Positions 9,901-17,055 of a DNA stretch of 64,000 nucleotides are shown piece by piece. The translations under genes and the position numbers were made by a program. The DNA is taken from the IMG/VR virus record IMGVR_UViG_3300033981_002454, positions 23,102 to 87,101 of that record, one strand, 5' to 3'. How positions within the stretch are numbered: position 1 is the first letter of the stretch; the number at the start of each line of letters is the position of its first letter. The notes below the pieces were generated by a model. The model worked only from the letters and a program-made list of their open reading frames with translations, did no database searches and was not told where the DNA came from. The DNA is from a virus.

Positions 9901-11082
9901 AGGCTGACAGCAGTACAGAACGTAGGTGTGTCAGCTCCGGGTGTCGCGACTGCAAGCAACCTGATCACCAATGGAAACTTTGATATATGGCAGCGACGCA
10001 CTTCGTCGGGGTCGCTCGCCGTGACAGCTAGTCCTCCCAGGGTCGCAGATAGGTGGGCTTCCGCTGTCCTGTTTGCAGCGTCTAATAACGCCTCGGGCAC
10101 TTATACCGTTTCAAGACAAGCATGCACTTCAACCGAATTGGCAAGCTTTAGCGCTAGCTACTATCAAAGGATTGCAACAAGTAACGTATCCGCTGGGACA
10201 ACAGGATTGAACAGCCTGACTTCTGACAGCTTTGGGCTACTTGCACTCCAAAACGTTGAGGACGCGGCGTCTATCCTTGGTCAGACAGTGACCCTATCCT
10301 TCTGGGCCAGGGCTTCTGCTGCTACTCAGGTGGTTTCCGAATCTCAAATCTTTACCGTTGGTGCAGGGCGTTTTTGGACCCCCACGATATGCAAAACCTT
10401 CAATCTTACGACATCTTGGCAAAAGTTTACACATACATACACGATGCCAACCTATGCGCAGGTTGTGGCCTCTGCGTACAATCCAAATGCGGTCATTACA
10501 ACGCAGACCAATCCAACCTACACCCCTCTCGGTGAAGCCGCTTTACAGCCGCTGAGCAATTGGCTGTACCAGGTTGACATAAAATTTGCATGGTCCCTTG
10601 GTACGTGGAGGAGGTCTGGGAACGCTTATTCCACTCGCCCATCTGGCTTTGTGGGGACAGAACAAACCCAGGCGCAAATGAATAGCATGAACAACAGTTT
10701 GATCACAAACGGGTTCTACGACATTGCACAAATACAAGTGGTGCCGGGATCTGGTGACCCCCAGTTCTGGCGTAGACCCGCCCAGCAGGAGCTCGCGCTT
10801 TGCCAAAGATACTATTGCGTTGCTCTTGCCAATACTCGTGGATACAATAGTGGGTCGAACTGGTTAGAGACACCCATCGTCTGGCCAGTAACCATGAGAG
10901 CAGCGCCCACTTGCAGCTTTGTTTCAGGTGTTGGTACTTCTGGCAATATCCAACAAAACCTAATTGAGTCCGTAAGTCCCATTGGAGCTAGGCATGCCAT
11001 CCTGGGAATCAACAGCGTAAGCGACTCCTTTGCGCTCGCATTCCAGGTCGCTGCCGATGCTGAGAACAATTTAATTGACTAA
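3988..11082 (+). CDS. Giant repetitive tail-fibre protein
   Basis: This 2364-residue protein begins MPDQPGITTRSEKG...VDDNWRLL, a form common at the N-terminus of phage tail fibres that attach to the tail. It then carries long stretches of beta-helix-type repeats: THSHGNITNGGAIG...CQGNDSRLSD units (residues about 505-625 and 890-1340) and glycine-rich GGGGGGGTVTSVGL...NSPVTGS units (about 1660-1960). A discoidin (F5/8 type C)-like module sits at about residues 1450-1602 and resembles two modules in the protease at 52692-54830. The C-terminal 400 residues (from LITNGNFDIWQRR) look like a receptor-binding or carbohydrate-binding tip. It is likely trimeric and contacts the host surface. Codon use in the central part is more AT-rich than in the flanks. 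Confidence 0.9.
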   Translation: MPDQPGITTRSEKGEPLSFQEVDDNWRLLTYRIDEAEDALDDKYSPDDRATEEEAVAGSLETPGSISNTTLMTPYTTALALDQRVGLGDLLDRVDTLEEEVVQLGEDTEFLFNTKYDASDRATNQEAVAGDLSTPNSISNSVLMTPYTTALAIDERVSSSDLSYDPATGELDISTGEGVTLPLAEPEGDPGLLTGEDKAKIDDLKLVALTGSYNDLSDLPDLGSAAFTDSEDYATWEQGELADTAVQPEELTSALSSKADLVNGLVPASQLPGFVDDVREYTNLASFPDPGTTGVIYVALDENKQYRWSGSSYIQLTASPGSTDAVPEGSVNKYFTEQRAAAAAPVQSVAGRTGSVVLSVGDVSNAVATGDSRLSDSREWSAPTATEAEATQGTSTERRAWTPVRVFQSIASWWNASSDKTKLDGITPGATANSSDAFLLNRANHTGSQAASTISGLATVATSGSFLDLTNRPTLGTAAALDVPAAAGGTALSGQVVRGDDPRLDNNRPPAAHSHGNITNGGAIGSTANLPIITTTGGVLTTGSFGAAGGTFCEGNDSRLSGPREPTSHSHGNITNGGAIGSTANLPIITTAGGVLTAGSFGTAGGTFCEGNDSRLATNLGYTAASRIITSSTGLSATLPLVEAAGNAGLLSGADKTKLNGISTGATANSSDAFLLNRANHTGTQLFSTLTSTPTTLSGYGITNAYTKAETDALAQGLKPKTAVRVATTANITLSGAQTIDTVTTLATGDRVLVKDQTDKSKNGFYNYNAAGAWTRTADFDEWSEVPNAYVFVREGLVNAGDSFVCISGSNLFGASEIGSSDIEFILFSAAIEIAAGTGLNKAGNTISLANTAVTPGTYGSASQVATLTVDQQGRLTAAGSTPLGVGTTPNVPIITGAGGVLTAGTFGNTANSFCQGNDSRLSDSRTPLAHAHGNITNSGAIGTNPNLPVITTTSGLLTTGTFGNTANSFCQGNDSRLSDARTPSAHTQAWSTITATPTNLSGYGITDAVSSADSRLSDARTPLAHTHGNITNGGAIGANPNLPVITTTGGLLTTGTFGNTANSFCQGNDSRLSDSRTPLAHTHGNITNSGAIGTNPNLPVITTTSGLLTTGTFGNTANSFCQGNDSRLSDARTPLAHTQAWSTITGTPTNLSGYGITDAASSSHAHGNITNGGAIGTNPNLPIITTTSGLLTTGTFGNTANSFCQGNDSRLSDSRTPVAHTHGNITNGGTIGTNPNLPIITTTSGLLTTGTFGNTANSFCQGNDSRLSDSRTPLAHTHGNITNSGAIGTNPNLPIITTTSGLLTTGTFGNTANSFCQGNDSRLSDSRTPVAHTQAWSTITGTPTTISGYGITDALSTGNQNPNLVLAGPSSGTTAATPTFRALAAGDLPNVSGLTAAGYGSASSVPTLTVDAKGRITAISNTAISIANTAVSGLGTASTRNVPSGGGGSSTPSLLPAPASVSGIDLDGDGDGNVLFQEADKAFDNNVTTKYRNTGGANSGLEFSYGTATQLTSFVITTANDSTDRDPASYQVYGFQSGSWQLLTSGSLSLPTARQTDSASITLPGNLPSLTQYRVVFPTLRVSGTASMQIAELKMTGIQGTGGGGGSTNAAATEVVLGSDTRLTDARTPTTHSHSVFNNTTSGFAPASGGGTTNFLRADGSWAAPPVGGGGGGGTVTSVGLALPNIFTVSNSPVTGSNTLTGTLNTQNANLVFAGPVTGGAATPGFRTLVAADIPTHSHSVFSTTAAGFTPISPGGQTRYLRADGNWEIPPVGGGGGGGTVTSVGLSLPNIFTVSNSPVTGSGTLTGALNTQNANLVFAGPTAGNAATPGFRTLVAADIPAHSHSLFTSTASGFAPASGGGTTNFLRADGSWAAPPVGGGGGGGTVTSVGLSLPNIFTVSNSPVTGSGTLTGALNTQNANLVFAGPVTGGAATPGFRTLATEDLPTISGLASGTYGSSSQVPTFTVDAKGRLTAVQNVGVSAPGVATASNLITNGNFDIWQRRTSSGSLAVTASPPRVADRWASAVLFAASNNASGTYTVSRQACTSTELASFSASYYQRIATSNVSAGTTGLNSLTSDSFGLLALQNVEDAASILGQTVTLSFWARASAATQVVSESQIFTVGAGRFWTPTICKTFNLTTSWQKFTHTYTMPTYAQVVASAYNPNAVITTQTNPTYTPLGEAALQPLSNWLYQVDIKFAWSLGTWRRSGNAYSTRPSGFVGTEQTQAQMNSMNNSLITNGFYDIAQIQVVPGSGDPQFWRRPAQQELALCQRYYCVALANTRGYNSGSNWLETPIVWPVTMRAAPTCSFVSGVGTSGNIQQNLIESVSPIGARHAILGINSVSDSFALAFQVAADAENNLID
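5520..5840 (+). repeat. First pair of HGNITN repeats in the tail fibre
   Basis: Two copies of a unit of about 165 bases (5521-5675 and 5690-5835) encode HSHGNITNGGAIGSTANLPI followed by a G-T-F-C-E-G-N-D-S-R-L motif. They are GC-rich versions of the units at 6700-7990, with different synonymous codons, so the two clusters were probably not amplified together. Confidence 0.8.
6700..7990 (+). repeat. Main tandem repeat block of the tail fibre
   Basis: About seven units of 120-165 bases, nearly identical at the DNA level (for example GGAAACACTGCGAATTCTTT recurs in each), encode H-G-N-I-T-N...S-F-C-Q-G-N-D-S-R-L-S-D. Some units are swapped for a T-Q-A-W-S-T-I-T variant. The near identity points to recent unequal recombination, and the block is more AT-rich than the rest of the gene. 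Confidence 0.85.
8885..9800 (+). repeat. Glycine-hinge repeats of the tail fibre
   Basis: Three units of about 320 bases encode a HSHS-x-F segment, an R-A-D-G-x-W segment, seven glycines, then T-V-T-S-V-G-L and N-S-P-V-T-G-S. Units two and three are almost identical in DNA. The poly-glycine stretches would form flexible hinges between shaft segments. Confidence 0.8.
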
Positions 11083-11097
11083 AAGCTTTCGACTCAA

Positions 11098-11523
11098 ATG
11101 ACGTACCAACTCACCAATGGCAATACCGTTATCAGGCTGGAGGATGGGGCGTTCATCCCTTCGGACTCCCAGAACTTGGATTACATCGCCTTTCAAAAGT
11201 GGCTGGACGAGGGCAACACCCCGGACCCGCCAGCTCCTTCCTCACCTCCTGGTCCTGATTACCAGGCGTTCTGGGATTCCCTGATTGAAAGCTCTGTCTA
11301 TGCATCTATCCGTGAGCAGTCTTTCACCAGCCTCCCACTGAACACTCTGGCCACTGAGTTCATCGCCCTTCTAGGGGATGCAAAAAACGGTCGCGCCAAC
11401 GTGCCTGCCATCCAAAGAGGAATCAGCGCAGTCCTGTCCGCTGGCTCGTTCACTCCAGATCAGCTGACTGAGTTCCGCTCGGCCCTTAGTGCTGGGCACC
11501 TTGACAGTACCTACCCCCTCTAA
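11098..11523 (+). CDS. Small tail-associated protein (tail-fibre assembly-like)
   Basis: This 141-residue protein follows the tail fibre by 15 bases. Its first half (MTYQLTNGNTVIRLEDGAFI, then SQNLDYIAFQKWLDEGNTPD) resembles the short linker motif seen in many tail-fibre assembly or chaperone-like proteins, where a Y-x-x-W/F-L-x-x-G-N-x-P core is common. The second half is alpha-helical and has no recognised domain. A role in folding or capping the fibre is inferred from position and that motif. There is no membrane segment or signal peptide. Confidence 0.65.
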   Translation: MTYQLTNGNTVIRLEDGAFIPSDSQNLDYIAFQKWLDEGNTPDPPAPSSPPGPDYQAFWDSLIESSVYASIREQSFTSLPLNTLATEFIALLGDAKNGRANVPAIQRGISAVLSAGSFTPDQLTEFRSALSAGHLDSTYPL

Positions 11524-11529
11524 ATCGCT

Positions 11530-12327
11530 GTGGACCAATCCGACTCAGTCCTCCTTGCTAATCGCACCTATGGTGGCAGTGACAGCACACGGCCGGACTT
11601 CAATCGCCAGGCCTACGTCAAGTACAACTCTGTCCACGACTCTAGGGACCTAGGTCCAATCTCGAATGCCAAGCTCGACTTTCGCGGTGTCGTCGGAGCG
11701 AAAAGCGGGACGCAGACCCTGTTCTTTTCCTTTGATATAGAGGCCCCCTCTCGAATTGGCCTCAGGCGTATCCGAATCAACAAATACACCGATCAATACG
11801 TCATGGTCAGCCTGCGTAACAACGCTGGGCCTATTGCCCTTGGCGATGACGGCTTTGCAGGCTCCGAGCTCTATCCGGTGGAAGTCCTCAAGTCTCCCTA
11901 TTCGGTTGACCTTGGCTATGTCAACGCCGGTTACTGGCAGAGGGGCTACGCCACCTATGACTATGCATTGCGCGACGGCGGCTCCGCAGTTGTCCTAGCC
12001 AGCGAGGCAGAGGCTGACGAACCGTTCACATCAAACTACGGGATCCTCTTGCCACCTGGAAAGTATTGGTTCCTTGTCTCGAGCAGCCAGTGGACAGAAC
12101 TTCCTTACAGGGTTCAACTTGCAGTGATACCCCTGTCCGAGTCGGAGGCTGTCCTGGAGATGGAGTCTCAGATCCTGGCCCGGGCAGCCCTATCTGCGGG
12201 TTCCGCGGATATCGAGATGAGCACTGAACTCACGGCACGCGCAGTTCAAACCCTGGAACCCAGCATCTTGATAGAGGGGGAAACAACGATCACCGCATCA
12301 CCAACAATTCTTTCCCCTTATGGCTAG
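11530..12327 (+). CDS. Hypothetical tail-region protein
   Basis: This 265-residue protein starts at GTG 11530, six bases after the previous stop. It is rich in beta-type sequence and aromatic residues (GYWQRGYATYDYALRDGG). The N-terminal 200 residues look like a beta-sandwich of the kind used in adhesins (LFFSFDIEAPSRIGLRRIRI), and the tail contains Glu/Leu repeats. I do not recognise a family. Its place between the fibre gene and a conserved tail gene suggests an accessory fibre or baseplate component. Confidence 0.65.
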   Translation: MDQSDSVLLANRTYGGSDSTRPDFNRQAYVKYNSVHDSRDLGPISNAKLDFRGVVGAKSGTQTLFFSFDIEAPSRIGLRRIRINKYTDQYVMVSLRNNAGPIALGDDGFAGSELYPVEVLKSPYSVDLGYVNAGYWQRGYATYDYALRDGGSAVVLASEAEADEPFTSNYGILLPPGKYWFLVSSSQWTELPYRVQLAVIPLSESEAVLEMESQILARAALSAGSADIEMSTELTARAVQTLEPSILIEGETTITASPTILSPYG

Positions 12328-12365
12328 TCTCAACCTGTCAGAATAGGTTGACTGCCAGGCCATTC

Positions 12366-12776
12366 ATGCCATCCTCTCAATACCACGCCACCAATAAGCT
12401 CAACTGGCTCCGGGGAACTACGTTTCCAGCGGCACTGAGCAATGTGTACCTCAGCCATCACACCGCGGATCCCGGCTCCTCCGGGGTCAATAGTGATGTC
12501 AGTACGGCTCTGGCTGGGGGGCGGACAACTTTGGCTACTTCGAGCTTGAGTGTGCCAGCAGCTAGCGCGGGAGGGGGTTTCCAGGTCAGCAATACGGCCA
12601 CGGTTACGGCTTCCAGTTCAGCCGCTTCGGCTCAGACCATCACGCATCTTGGTATTTGGGATGCGCCTACTGGGGGTAATTTCATTACCTACGGCCTGCT
12701 CTCGCCCGCAGCTGTTATCGCCACGGGTGACGTGTATCGCTTTGCCACTGGGCAGATTGTTATCCGCGAGTTGTGA
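12366..12776 (+). CDS. Conserved phage tail protein
   Basis: This protein of 136 residues is read from ATG 12366 (MPSSQYHATNKLNWLRGTTF); a TTG 18 bases upstream would add six residues. The sequence shows two features seen in many cyanophage and other small tail proteins: an N-terminal YLSHHTADPGSSG segment and a C-terminal HLGIWDAPTGGNFITYGLL segment. These proteins lie beside tail-fibre genes, but their precise function is unknown to me. Its end overlaps the end of the convergent peptidase gene by 17 bases. Confidence 0.75.
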   Translation: MPSSQYHATNKLNWLRGTTFPAALSNVYLSHHTADPGSSGVNSDVSTALAGGRTTLATSSLSVPAASAGGGFQVSNTATVTASSSAASAQTITHLGIWDAPTGGNFITYGLLSPAAVIATGDVYRFATGQIVIREL

Positions 12777-13509
12777 TGCGATGGACCCACATCCCCTTGC
12801 GGGATCGGTCCACCTTGCCTGAACGGTAAACATTGCGGGCGTCACTCACGCTCGCACCGGCAACACAGGCTGCGTAAATGCAAGGCTCCGTATAGAAGCC
12901 GTCGTAGAATTTCACGCCAGACGCGGGATACTTCCAGGCCGGTGCAGAGAACTCCGACCATGGATCCGCCACGTTGATGAGGCATCGATCGCTCTTGTGG
13001 TCCCGCATCAGGCCATCAAGCACAATTACATGCCCAGAGCCTGTGAACCAGCCATGCGTGATCAGCAGCTCTCCTGCTTTCAGCCACTGGTAAACCTCGT
13101 CCAAAGAGGCGTTGCTTGTGTAGGTATGGGCGACATGGTCGTATCCCTTGATAACCCGGGCCATGACTGCCGGATCACCAGCTGTGCCGATACTGGTCAG
13201 CCGGCGGCGAATGTCCCTGATATCAGGATCCCGCACTGCCATGGCGATACAGGCCGCCTGACAGGTGAAAGCATCGGGCTGGCTGAGTTTGAGGGCTTTG
13301 ACCTTGGTCTTCCACTCGTTGACCTCGGCCCTGACCTCATCGGCGGGGCGCTCCTGTGGTGGTTTTTTCCAGACACCTTCTCGGAGTTCGCCGCCATCGG
13401 CATAGAGAGCTCGCTGCTCTGGGGTTAGGCGAGCTTCCAGGGCATCCCAGAAGGCCAACTGATGAGGCTCTTCTGATGTGTGGATGGCGTATTGGCGCAG
13501 GGAAATCAT
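12760..13509 (-). CDS. C39-like papain-fold cysteine peptidase
   Basis: This 249-residue protein has a papain-fold triad: Cys83 in PDAFTCQAACIAMAV, His160 in GWFTGSGHVIVLDG and Asp182 in INVADPWSEF, matching the C39-like/peptidase_C39_2 pattern. The first 75 residues are helical and charged. It has no signal peptide or ABC transporter domain. In phages such proteins can act as virion-associated lysins that cut peptide cross-links, or as processing proteases. Here it is the last gene of the leftward virion operon, two bases after the previous gene, which fits a virion or lysis role. That role is inferred. Confidence 0.75.
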   Translation of the reverse strand: MISLRQYAIHTSEEPHQLAFWDALEARLTPEQRALYADGGELREGVWKKPPQERPADEVRAEVNEWKTKVKALKLSQPDAFTCQAACIAMAVRDPDIRDIRRRLTSIGTAGDPAVMARVIKGYDHVAHTYTSNASLDEVYQWLKAGELLITHGWFTGSGHVIVLDGLMRDHKSDRCLINVADPWSEFSAPAWKYPASGVKFYDGFYTEPCIYAACVAGASVSDARNVYRSGKVDRSRKGMWVHRITTRG

Positions 13510-13510
13510 G

Positions 13511-13789
13511 TCAGTCCTCGTAGGTGCCAGCGAATCGCCGCGTCATGGCCGGAGGGTCGCTCTCTCCCTCTAGTGCCTCGACTGCAAGGTGCTGAGCGGC
13601 TTGATCGGAGAAGCCCTTGTCCTTGTACATTCCGTAGTACCGCATGAATTCATCAATGCGGATGTCAGCGTCATCCCCATGCACCATGACCTCTGCGGCC
13701 ATGTGTTCTGCGGCTGGACGAGGCACATCGTCGCTGACGAAGTGCTTGGCTAGCGCCTCGTAAATTTCCGGGCTGCCAGCAAGGCGCAT
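13511..13789 (-). CDS. Small hypothetical virion-operon protein
   Basis: This 92-residue acidic, mostly helical protein has the repeated helix pattern AAEHMAAEVMVHGDD...AAQHLAVEALEGESD, which suggests an internal duplication. It lies directly ahead of the peptidase gene with a one-base gap, so the two are probably co-translated and may work together. No known family is recognised. Confidence 0.65.
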   Translation of the reverse strand: MRLAGSPEIYEALAKHFVSDDVPRPAAEHMAAEVMVHGDDADIRIDEFMRYYGMYKDKGFSDQAAQHLAVEALEGESDPPAMTRRFAGTYED

Positions 13790-13838
13790 GGTCTACCGCG
13801 AGAGTAGTCCCATGCTAGCCACAGCTGGCATGCATTCC

Positions 13839-13896
13839 GATTGCCTTGTATTACCCCTGGGCCGAATGATTGCCTTGTATTACCCTTAGGCCGAAG
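13839..13896 (-). repeat. Two-copy 28-base tandem repeat between virion genes
   Basis: Two consecutive copies share GATTGCCTTGTATTACCC and then GGCCGAA. The second copy covers the last codons of the gene ending at 13886. It may be a duplication of that gene's 3' end or a protein-binding site. No strong hairpin or T run is present. Confidence 0.7.
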
Positions 13897-14242
13897 AGAG
13901 AAGATTTGCCAGCTTGTACATCGCAGGCACGTATTCCTCTTGGCGGTATTTCAACGCTGCGTTCAGCCGCCCATCCAGGCAGCATTTCTGCGCCGCCTGG
14001 GTGTTCAGTGTTGCATTGGCAGCAGTTCGGAGTTGGTGCTCCTGGGTGTTGCTGGCAACCTGCAAGGCGCGGGCACCATCGGTGACAGCGTTGATGCCTG
14101 CAGTCTCGGCCGTGGGGATAAGCATAAGCGCCGCATTGATGTGCTGCTGACCCAGCCGCGGGCCTTGGTCAAAAGCACCAATAGCTTGGCCCTGTGGTCC
14201 AGTATTGGGAGGGCGCATGGCTCCAGCGGGGAAGTTGGCCAT
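13886..14242 (-). CDS. Hypothetical virion protein
   Basis: This 118-residue alanine-rich helical protein (HINAALMLIPTAETAGINAV) lies one base downstream of the scaffold gene and about 100 bases upstream of the next gene. Its size and place, between scaffold and peptidase genes, would suit a minor virion protein. No domain, signal peptide or firm membrane segment is visible, and I do not recognise a family. Confidence 0.6.
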   Translation of the reverse strand: MANFPAGAMRPPNTGPQGQAIGAFDQGPRLGQQHINAALMLIPTAETAGINAVTDGARALQVASNTQEHQLRTAANATLNTQAAQKCCLDGRLNAALKYRQEEYVPAMYKLANLLSSA

Positions 14243-14243
14243 C

Positions 14244-15218
14244 TCAGCCCTCGCTCACGAGCCACTTAGAGGTCAGCAGTTCAGGAGCCTGGCTCTGGAC
14301 TTGGTCCAGCAGCATCCAGAGCTGGTCGGGCCTGGTGGTGGCTACCTGGTTGAACTGAGCCCAGAAGTCCTCTGGATTGACACCACCGCCACGGCCAGAT
14401 GGCGCGGGCATGGGCATCTCGGGCCTCTGATAGGGGCGCTGGTTGGCCTCTACCTCAGCACGCAGGCGGTCCTGAGGGAGCTCCACGGGAGCAGGGCCCT
14501 CGGGTCCGAAGAAGTCGTTGACGTAATCAGCCAGCAGGTCGGGATCAGTGGTCAGATAGTTGTAGGCGTTGTTGTCTTCAATGGCCGCATTAAGGATCAC
14601 CTCCATTTGGCTCATGTTCTGCGCCAGTTGCTGCAATTGCTGCATCGTGGTGCCGGTTTGCTCAGCCTGGGCCAGCAGGGCATCCTCTACGGTGCAGGCG
14701 TAACGATTGAGAAGGGCCGGGGCCTCAGCGCCGAAGTGCTGAAGAACCTCAAGACTTTCGTTGCTTACGCCGCTTAGGTACCCGTCCTCGACCTCTTGCG
14801 GGGCCTGGGTCGGGGCGTACTGCGCTGGCACGTTCTGCAGCGCGCTCGGATAGCTCGGCGAATAGACCGGCGTTGCTTGGGGCAGCGAAATCGGGATCCC
14901 CGTACTGAACGCCGCTGGGTAGCTGGTTGTAGGCGAAGGGTAGTAAGCCGGGGAGGGAGCCGCCTGTGGCGCTTGTTGCCAATACGGTGCCTGGGGCTGG
15001 GATTGGGGCATCCCGTTCAGCCCGCCGCTCAGGCGCTGATAGGCCGCCTGCCACGGATCCACCATTTGCGGTGCTGGACCGGGTGCTGTCTGGTAGGAAG
15101 AAGGGGCCGCTGCTGCCTGGTAGCTCTGCGGGGAGACCGGCGCCTGCGCGTGCTCTACCGATGGCATCGAGTTCGCTGGGGCCTGAGGCACCTGCGGCAT
15201 CGTTGAATTGTCCTGCAT
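14244..15218 (-). CDS. Probable capsid scaffolding protein
   Basis: This 324-residue protein has a Pro/Gln/Ala-rich N-terminal third (APAPQ-type low complexity). An acidic helical segment follows (ESLEVLQHFGAEAPALLNRY...TTMQQLQQLAQNMSQMEVIL), then a basic, proline-rich end. This layout, and a position between portal and major capsid genes, fits the scaffolds of cyanophage-type heads. Its first 470 bases lie inside the portal gene in another frame. A start further inside, after the overlap, was considered, but the best helical part begins only just past it and no better start is obvious. Confidence 0.7.
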   Translation of the reverse strand: MQDNSTMPQVPQAPANSMPSVEHAQAPVSPQSYQAAAAPSSYQTAPGPAPQMVDPWQAAYQRLSGGLNGMPQSQPQAPYWQQAPQAAPSPAYYPSPTTSYPAAFSTGIPISLPQATPVYSPSYPSALQNVPAQYAPTQAPQEVEDGYLSGVSNESLEVLQHFGAEAPALLNRYACTVEDALLAQAEQTGTTMQQLQQLAQNMSQMEVILNAAIEDNNAYNYLTTDPDLLADYVNDFFGPEGPAPVELPQDRLRAEVEANQRPYQRPEMPMPAPSGRGGGVNPEDFWAQFNQVATTRPDQLWMLLDQVQSQAPELLTSKWLVSEG

Positions 15219-17025
15219 AGGTCAGTTCTCGCTTGAGGAAATCGAAAGCCCGATAAACGAATGGAACCAGGTCGAGCCTGGGGTCTGCCAGGAGTGGAAG
15301 ATCGGGCTGCTGCGGATGAGGGATCTGCTGCATGTCCCCGATGAGCGAGAGGAATGTTCCAATGCTCTGTTGCGTGGCCTGGGCCATCCTGAATGGATAC
15401 CCTGACAGCATAGCGCTGCGTTCCTCATCTGTTTTTGAGGGGAATAAATGCTTCAGTGCTTCCACCGAGTCCACCCCAAGTTCTTGAAGGTTCCGCACCA
15501 CGATCGATGCGTTGAGAACGTCTTCAGGGCTCTCCTCAAAGACCGGCCCCCTCCAGCGCCACTCCACTCGCCGATCCCCGTCAGGAATCAGCCCGACAAC
15601 TCCAACTGGGAGATCCTGGTTCTCCAGTGCCTCCGAGAGGTTGGCCTCTATCTCCTGCTCCCAGGCGGCGTATTCCTCTCTGTAGATACGCTCCGCCTCC
15701 TCATACTCCGCAGTAGCGCCATCGGCTTCAAACTGCTCAAAGATTGGCGCACTTGGCGGCGCAATCCCTAATGCAGCAGAGAAGGAGTCGCGGAAGATTT
15801 TCTCCTCGTGATGGATCATCAGGCCTAGCAGTTTGCACAATCCGTAGGTCAGCAACCCGCGACACTTCCTGAGGGCCGTTGTTGCCGCACGGCCGAAGAG
15901 GCTCTTGATCTCGTAGGCGGTCGCGCCGGAGGAGATGCCGAGTTCATCAACGCCGCCTAGGGCTGTTCGGATCTCCTCCCGATACTGCCTGGCATACATG
16001 TTCTGATCGCCGCTGACCGCATTGGGCGTGATGTATTGCACCCGGTCGGTGGCCTCGAGATTGGCGATCAGGCGAGGCACTCTCATGTTGGATCCCAGGG
16101 ATGGGGCTCCTGTTAAATCAAAGCGGCCTCCGCCTGAATTAGACCAGTTAGAGCGAGGAGCGGTCGACTCGAAACCGGCTCTACTAGCAATAGTGGGCCG
16201 GCGAGACTGCTCATCCCCGGACTCCATCATCTCGTGCTTAGCCCGACTGGAAACAAGTGTGGGGTTGCCGTAGAAACGAATGTTTTCGCGGATATTACGA
16301 ACCAGGGAGTCATGCACCATGATGTGTCCCTCCAGGCCATCAAAGTCCCCGGTGGCATCCATACCGGAAGAGCGCATGTTGTTAAACGCCTCGACCGCAG
16401 GGATAAAGCCCAGGGAGTTCCGTGTCGTCCGAGTCGACTTCCCAATGACCGACGAAGAGGCAGCAGCGGAGCCGAGGGAGGGGGAGAAGCGGCTTCCGAT
16501 GGGGTCCTCAAAGGACGGCCTCTCGTTACTGATTTCCTCAATGATCTCGTCTTTTCGAACGACCAGCCGGACCCATTTCGTCGTGAAACCGCCAGTGGTT
16601 GAAACATTGAGCTTGTTTGCCTGGCTGCGCTCTTTGTAGGAGTAGATCAGGTCGATCTCATCGATCTGCTCATCCGCGTCGTAGTAGGACCTGTAGTTGT
16701 CACGGGTGAACCACATGATGCGGTAGGTGTCCTTGACCGGGCGAAAGAACCAAAGCCCTAGCCCGTCAAGCACGAAGTCATCTCCAATCCCCTCGAGCCT
16801 GGCGTCGATCTCGTTTTCTTCGATGATCCTCTCCAGGAATGACTTCCGGAATCCGTAGGAATCCTGCCGAGGGTAGAACTCAACCCCCTGGCGCATCATG
16901 AAAAGCCGCATCTGAGCAAGATGCCCAGTGATGACGGTGGTGTCACCGCTTCCGCCCTTGCGACTGCGCGCAGCTTCCAGGAGTTGCTGGAATGGGGAGG
17001 ACCGGGAATCGTTGTATTCGCTCAT
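14749..17025 (-). CDS. Portal protein
   Basis: This 758-residue protein follows the large terminase and precedes the scaffold, the standard portal position. It begins MSEYNDSRSSPFQQLLEAAR and contains portal-like segments: GHLAQMRLFMMRQGVEFYPR, GLGLWFFRPVKDTYRIMWFT, a long central helical domain with TTALRKCRGLLTYGLCKLLG, and an acidic coiled part around YEEAERIYREEYAAWEQEIE. The last 150 residues are low-complexity Gly/Ala/Pro/Arg and end in a basic tail. The protein would form the dodecameric DNA entry vertex. Its final 157 codons are also covered by the scaffold frame. Confidence 0.85.
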   Translation of the reverse strand: MSEYNDSRSSPFQQLLEAARSRKGGSGDTTVITGHLAQMRLFMMRQGVEFYPRQDSYGFRKSFLERIIEENEIDARLEGIGDDFVLDGLGLWFFRPVKDTYRIMWFTRDNYRSYYDADEQIDEIDLIYSYKERSQANKLNVSTTGGFTTKWVRLVVRKDEIIEEISNERPSFEDPIGSRFSPSLGSAAASSSVIGKSTRTTRNSLGFIPAVEAFNNMRSSGMDATGDFDGLEGHIMVHDSLVRNIRENIRFYGNPTLVSSRAKHEMMESGDEQSRRPTIASRAGFESTAPRSNWSNSGGGRFDLTGAPSLGSNMRVPRLIANLEATDRVQYITPNAVSGDQNMYARQYREEIRTALGGVDELGISSGATAYEIKSLFGRAATTALRKCRGLLTYGLCKLLGLMIHHEEKIFRDSFSAALGIAPPSAPIFEQFEADGATAEYEEAERIYREEYAAWEQEIEANLSEALENQDLPVGVVGLIPDGDRRVEWRWRGPVFEESPEDVLNASIVVRNLQELGVDSVEALKHLFPSKTDEERSAMLSGYPFRMAQATQQSIGTFLSLIGDMQQIPHPQQPDLPLLADPRLDLVPFVYRAFDFLKRELTYAGQFNDAAGASGPSELDAIGRARAGAGLPAELPGSSGPFFLPDSTRSSTANGGSVAGGLSAPERRAERDAPIPAPGTVLATSATGGSLPGLLPFAYNQLPSGVQYGDPDFAAPSNAGLFAELSERAAERASAVRPDPGPARGRGRVPKRRKQRKS

Positions 17026-17055
17026 TGGTCTATCCTAAGTTCGCCAGAGAAGGGG

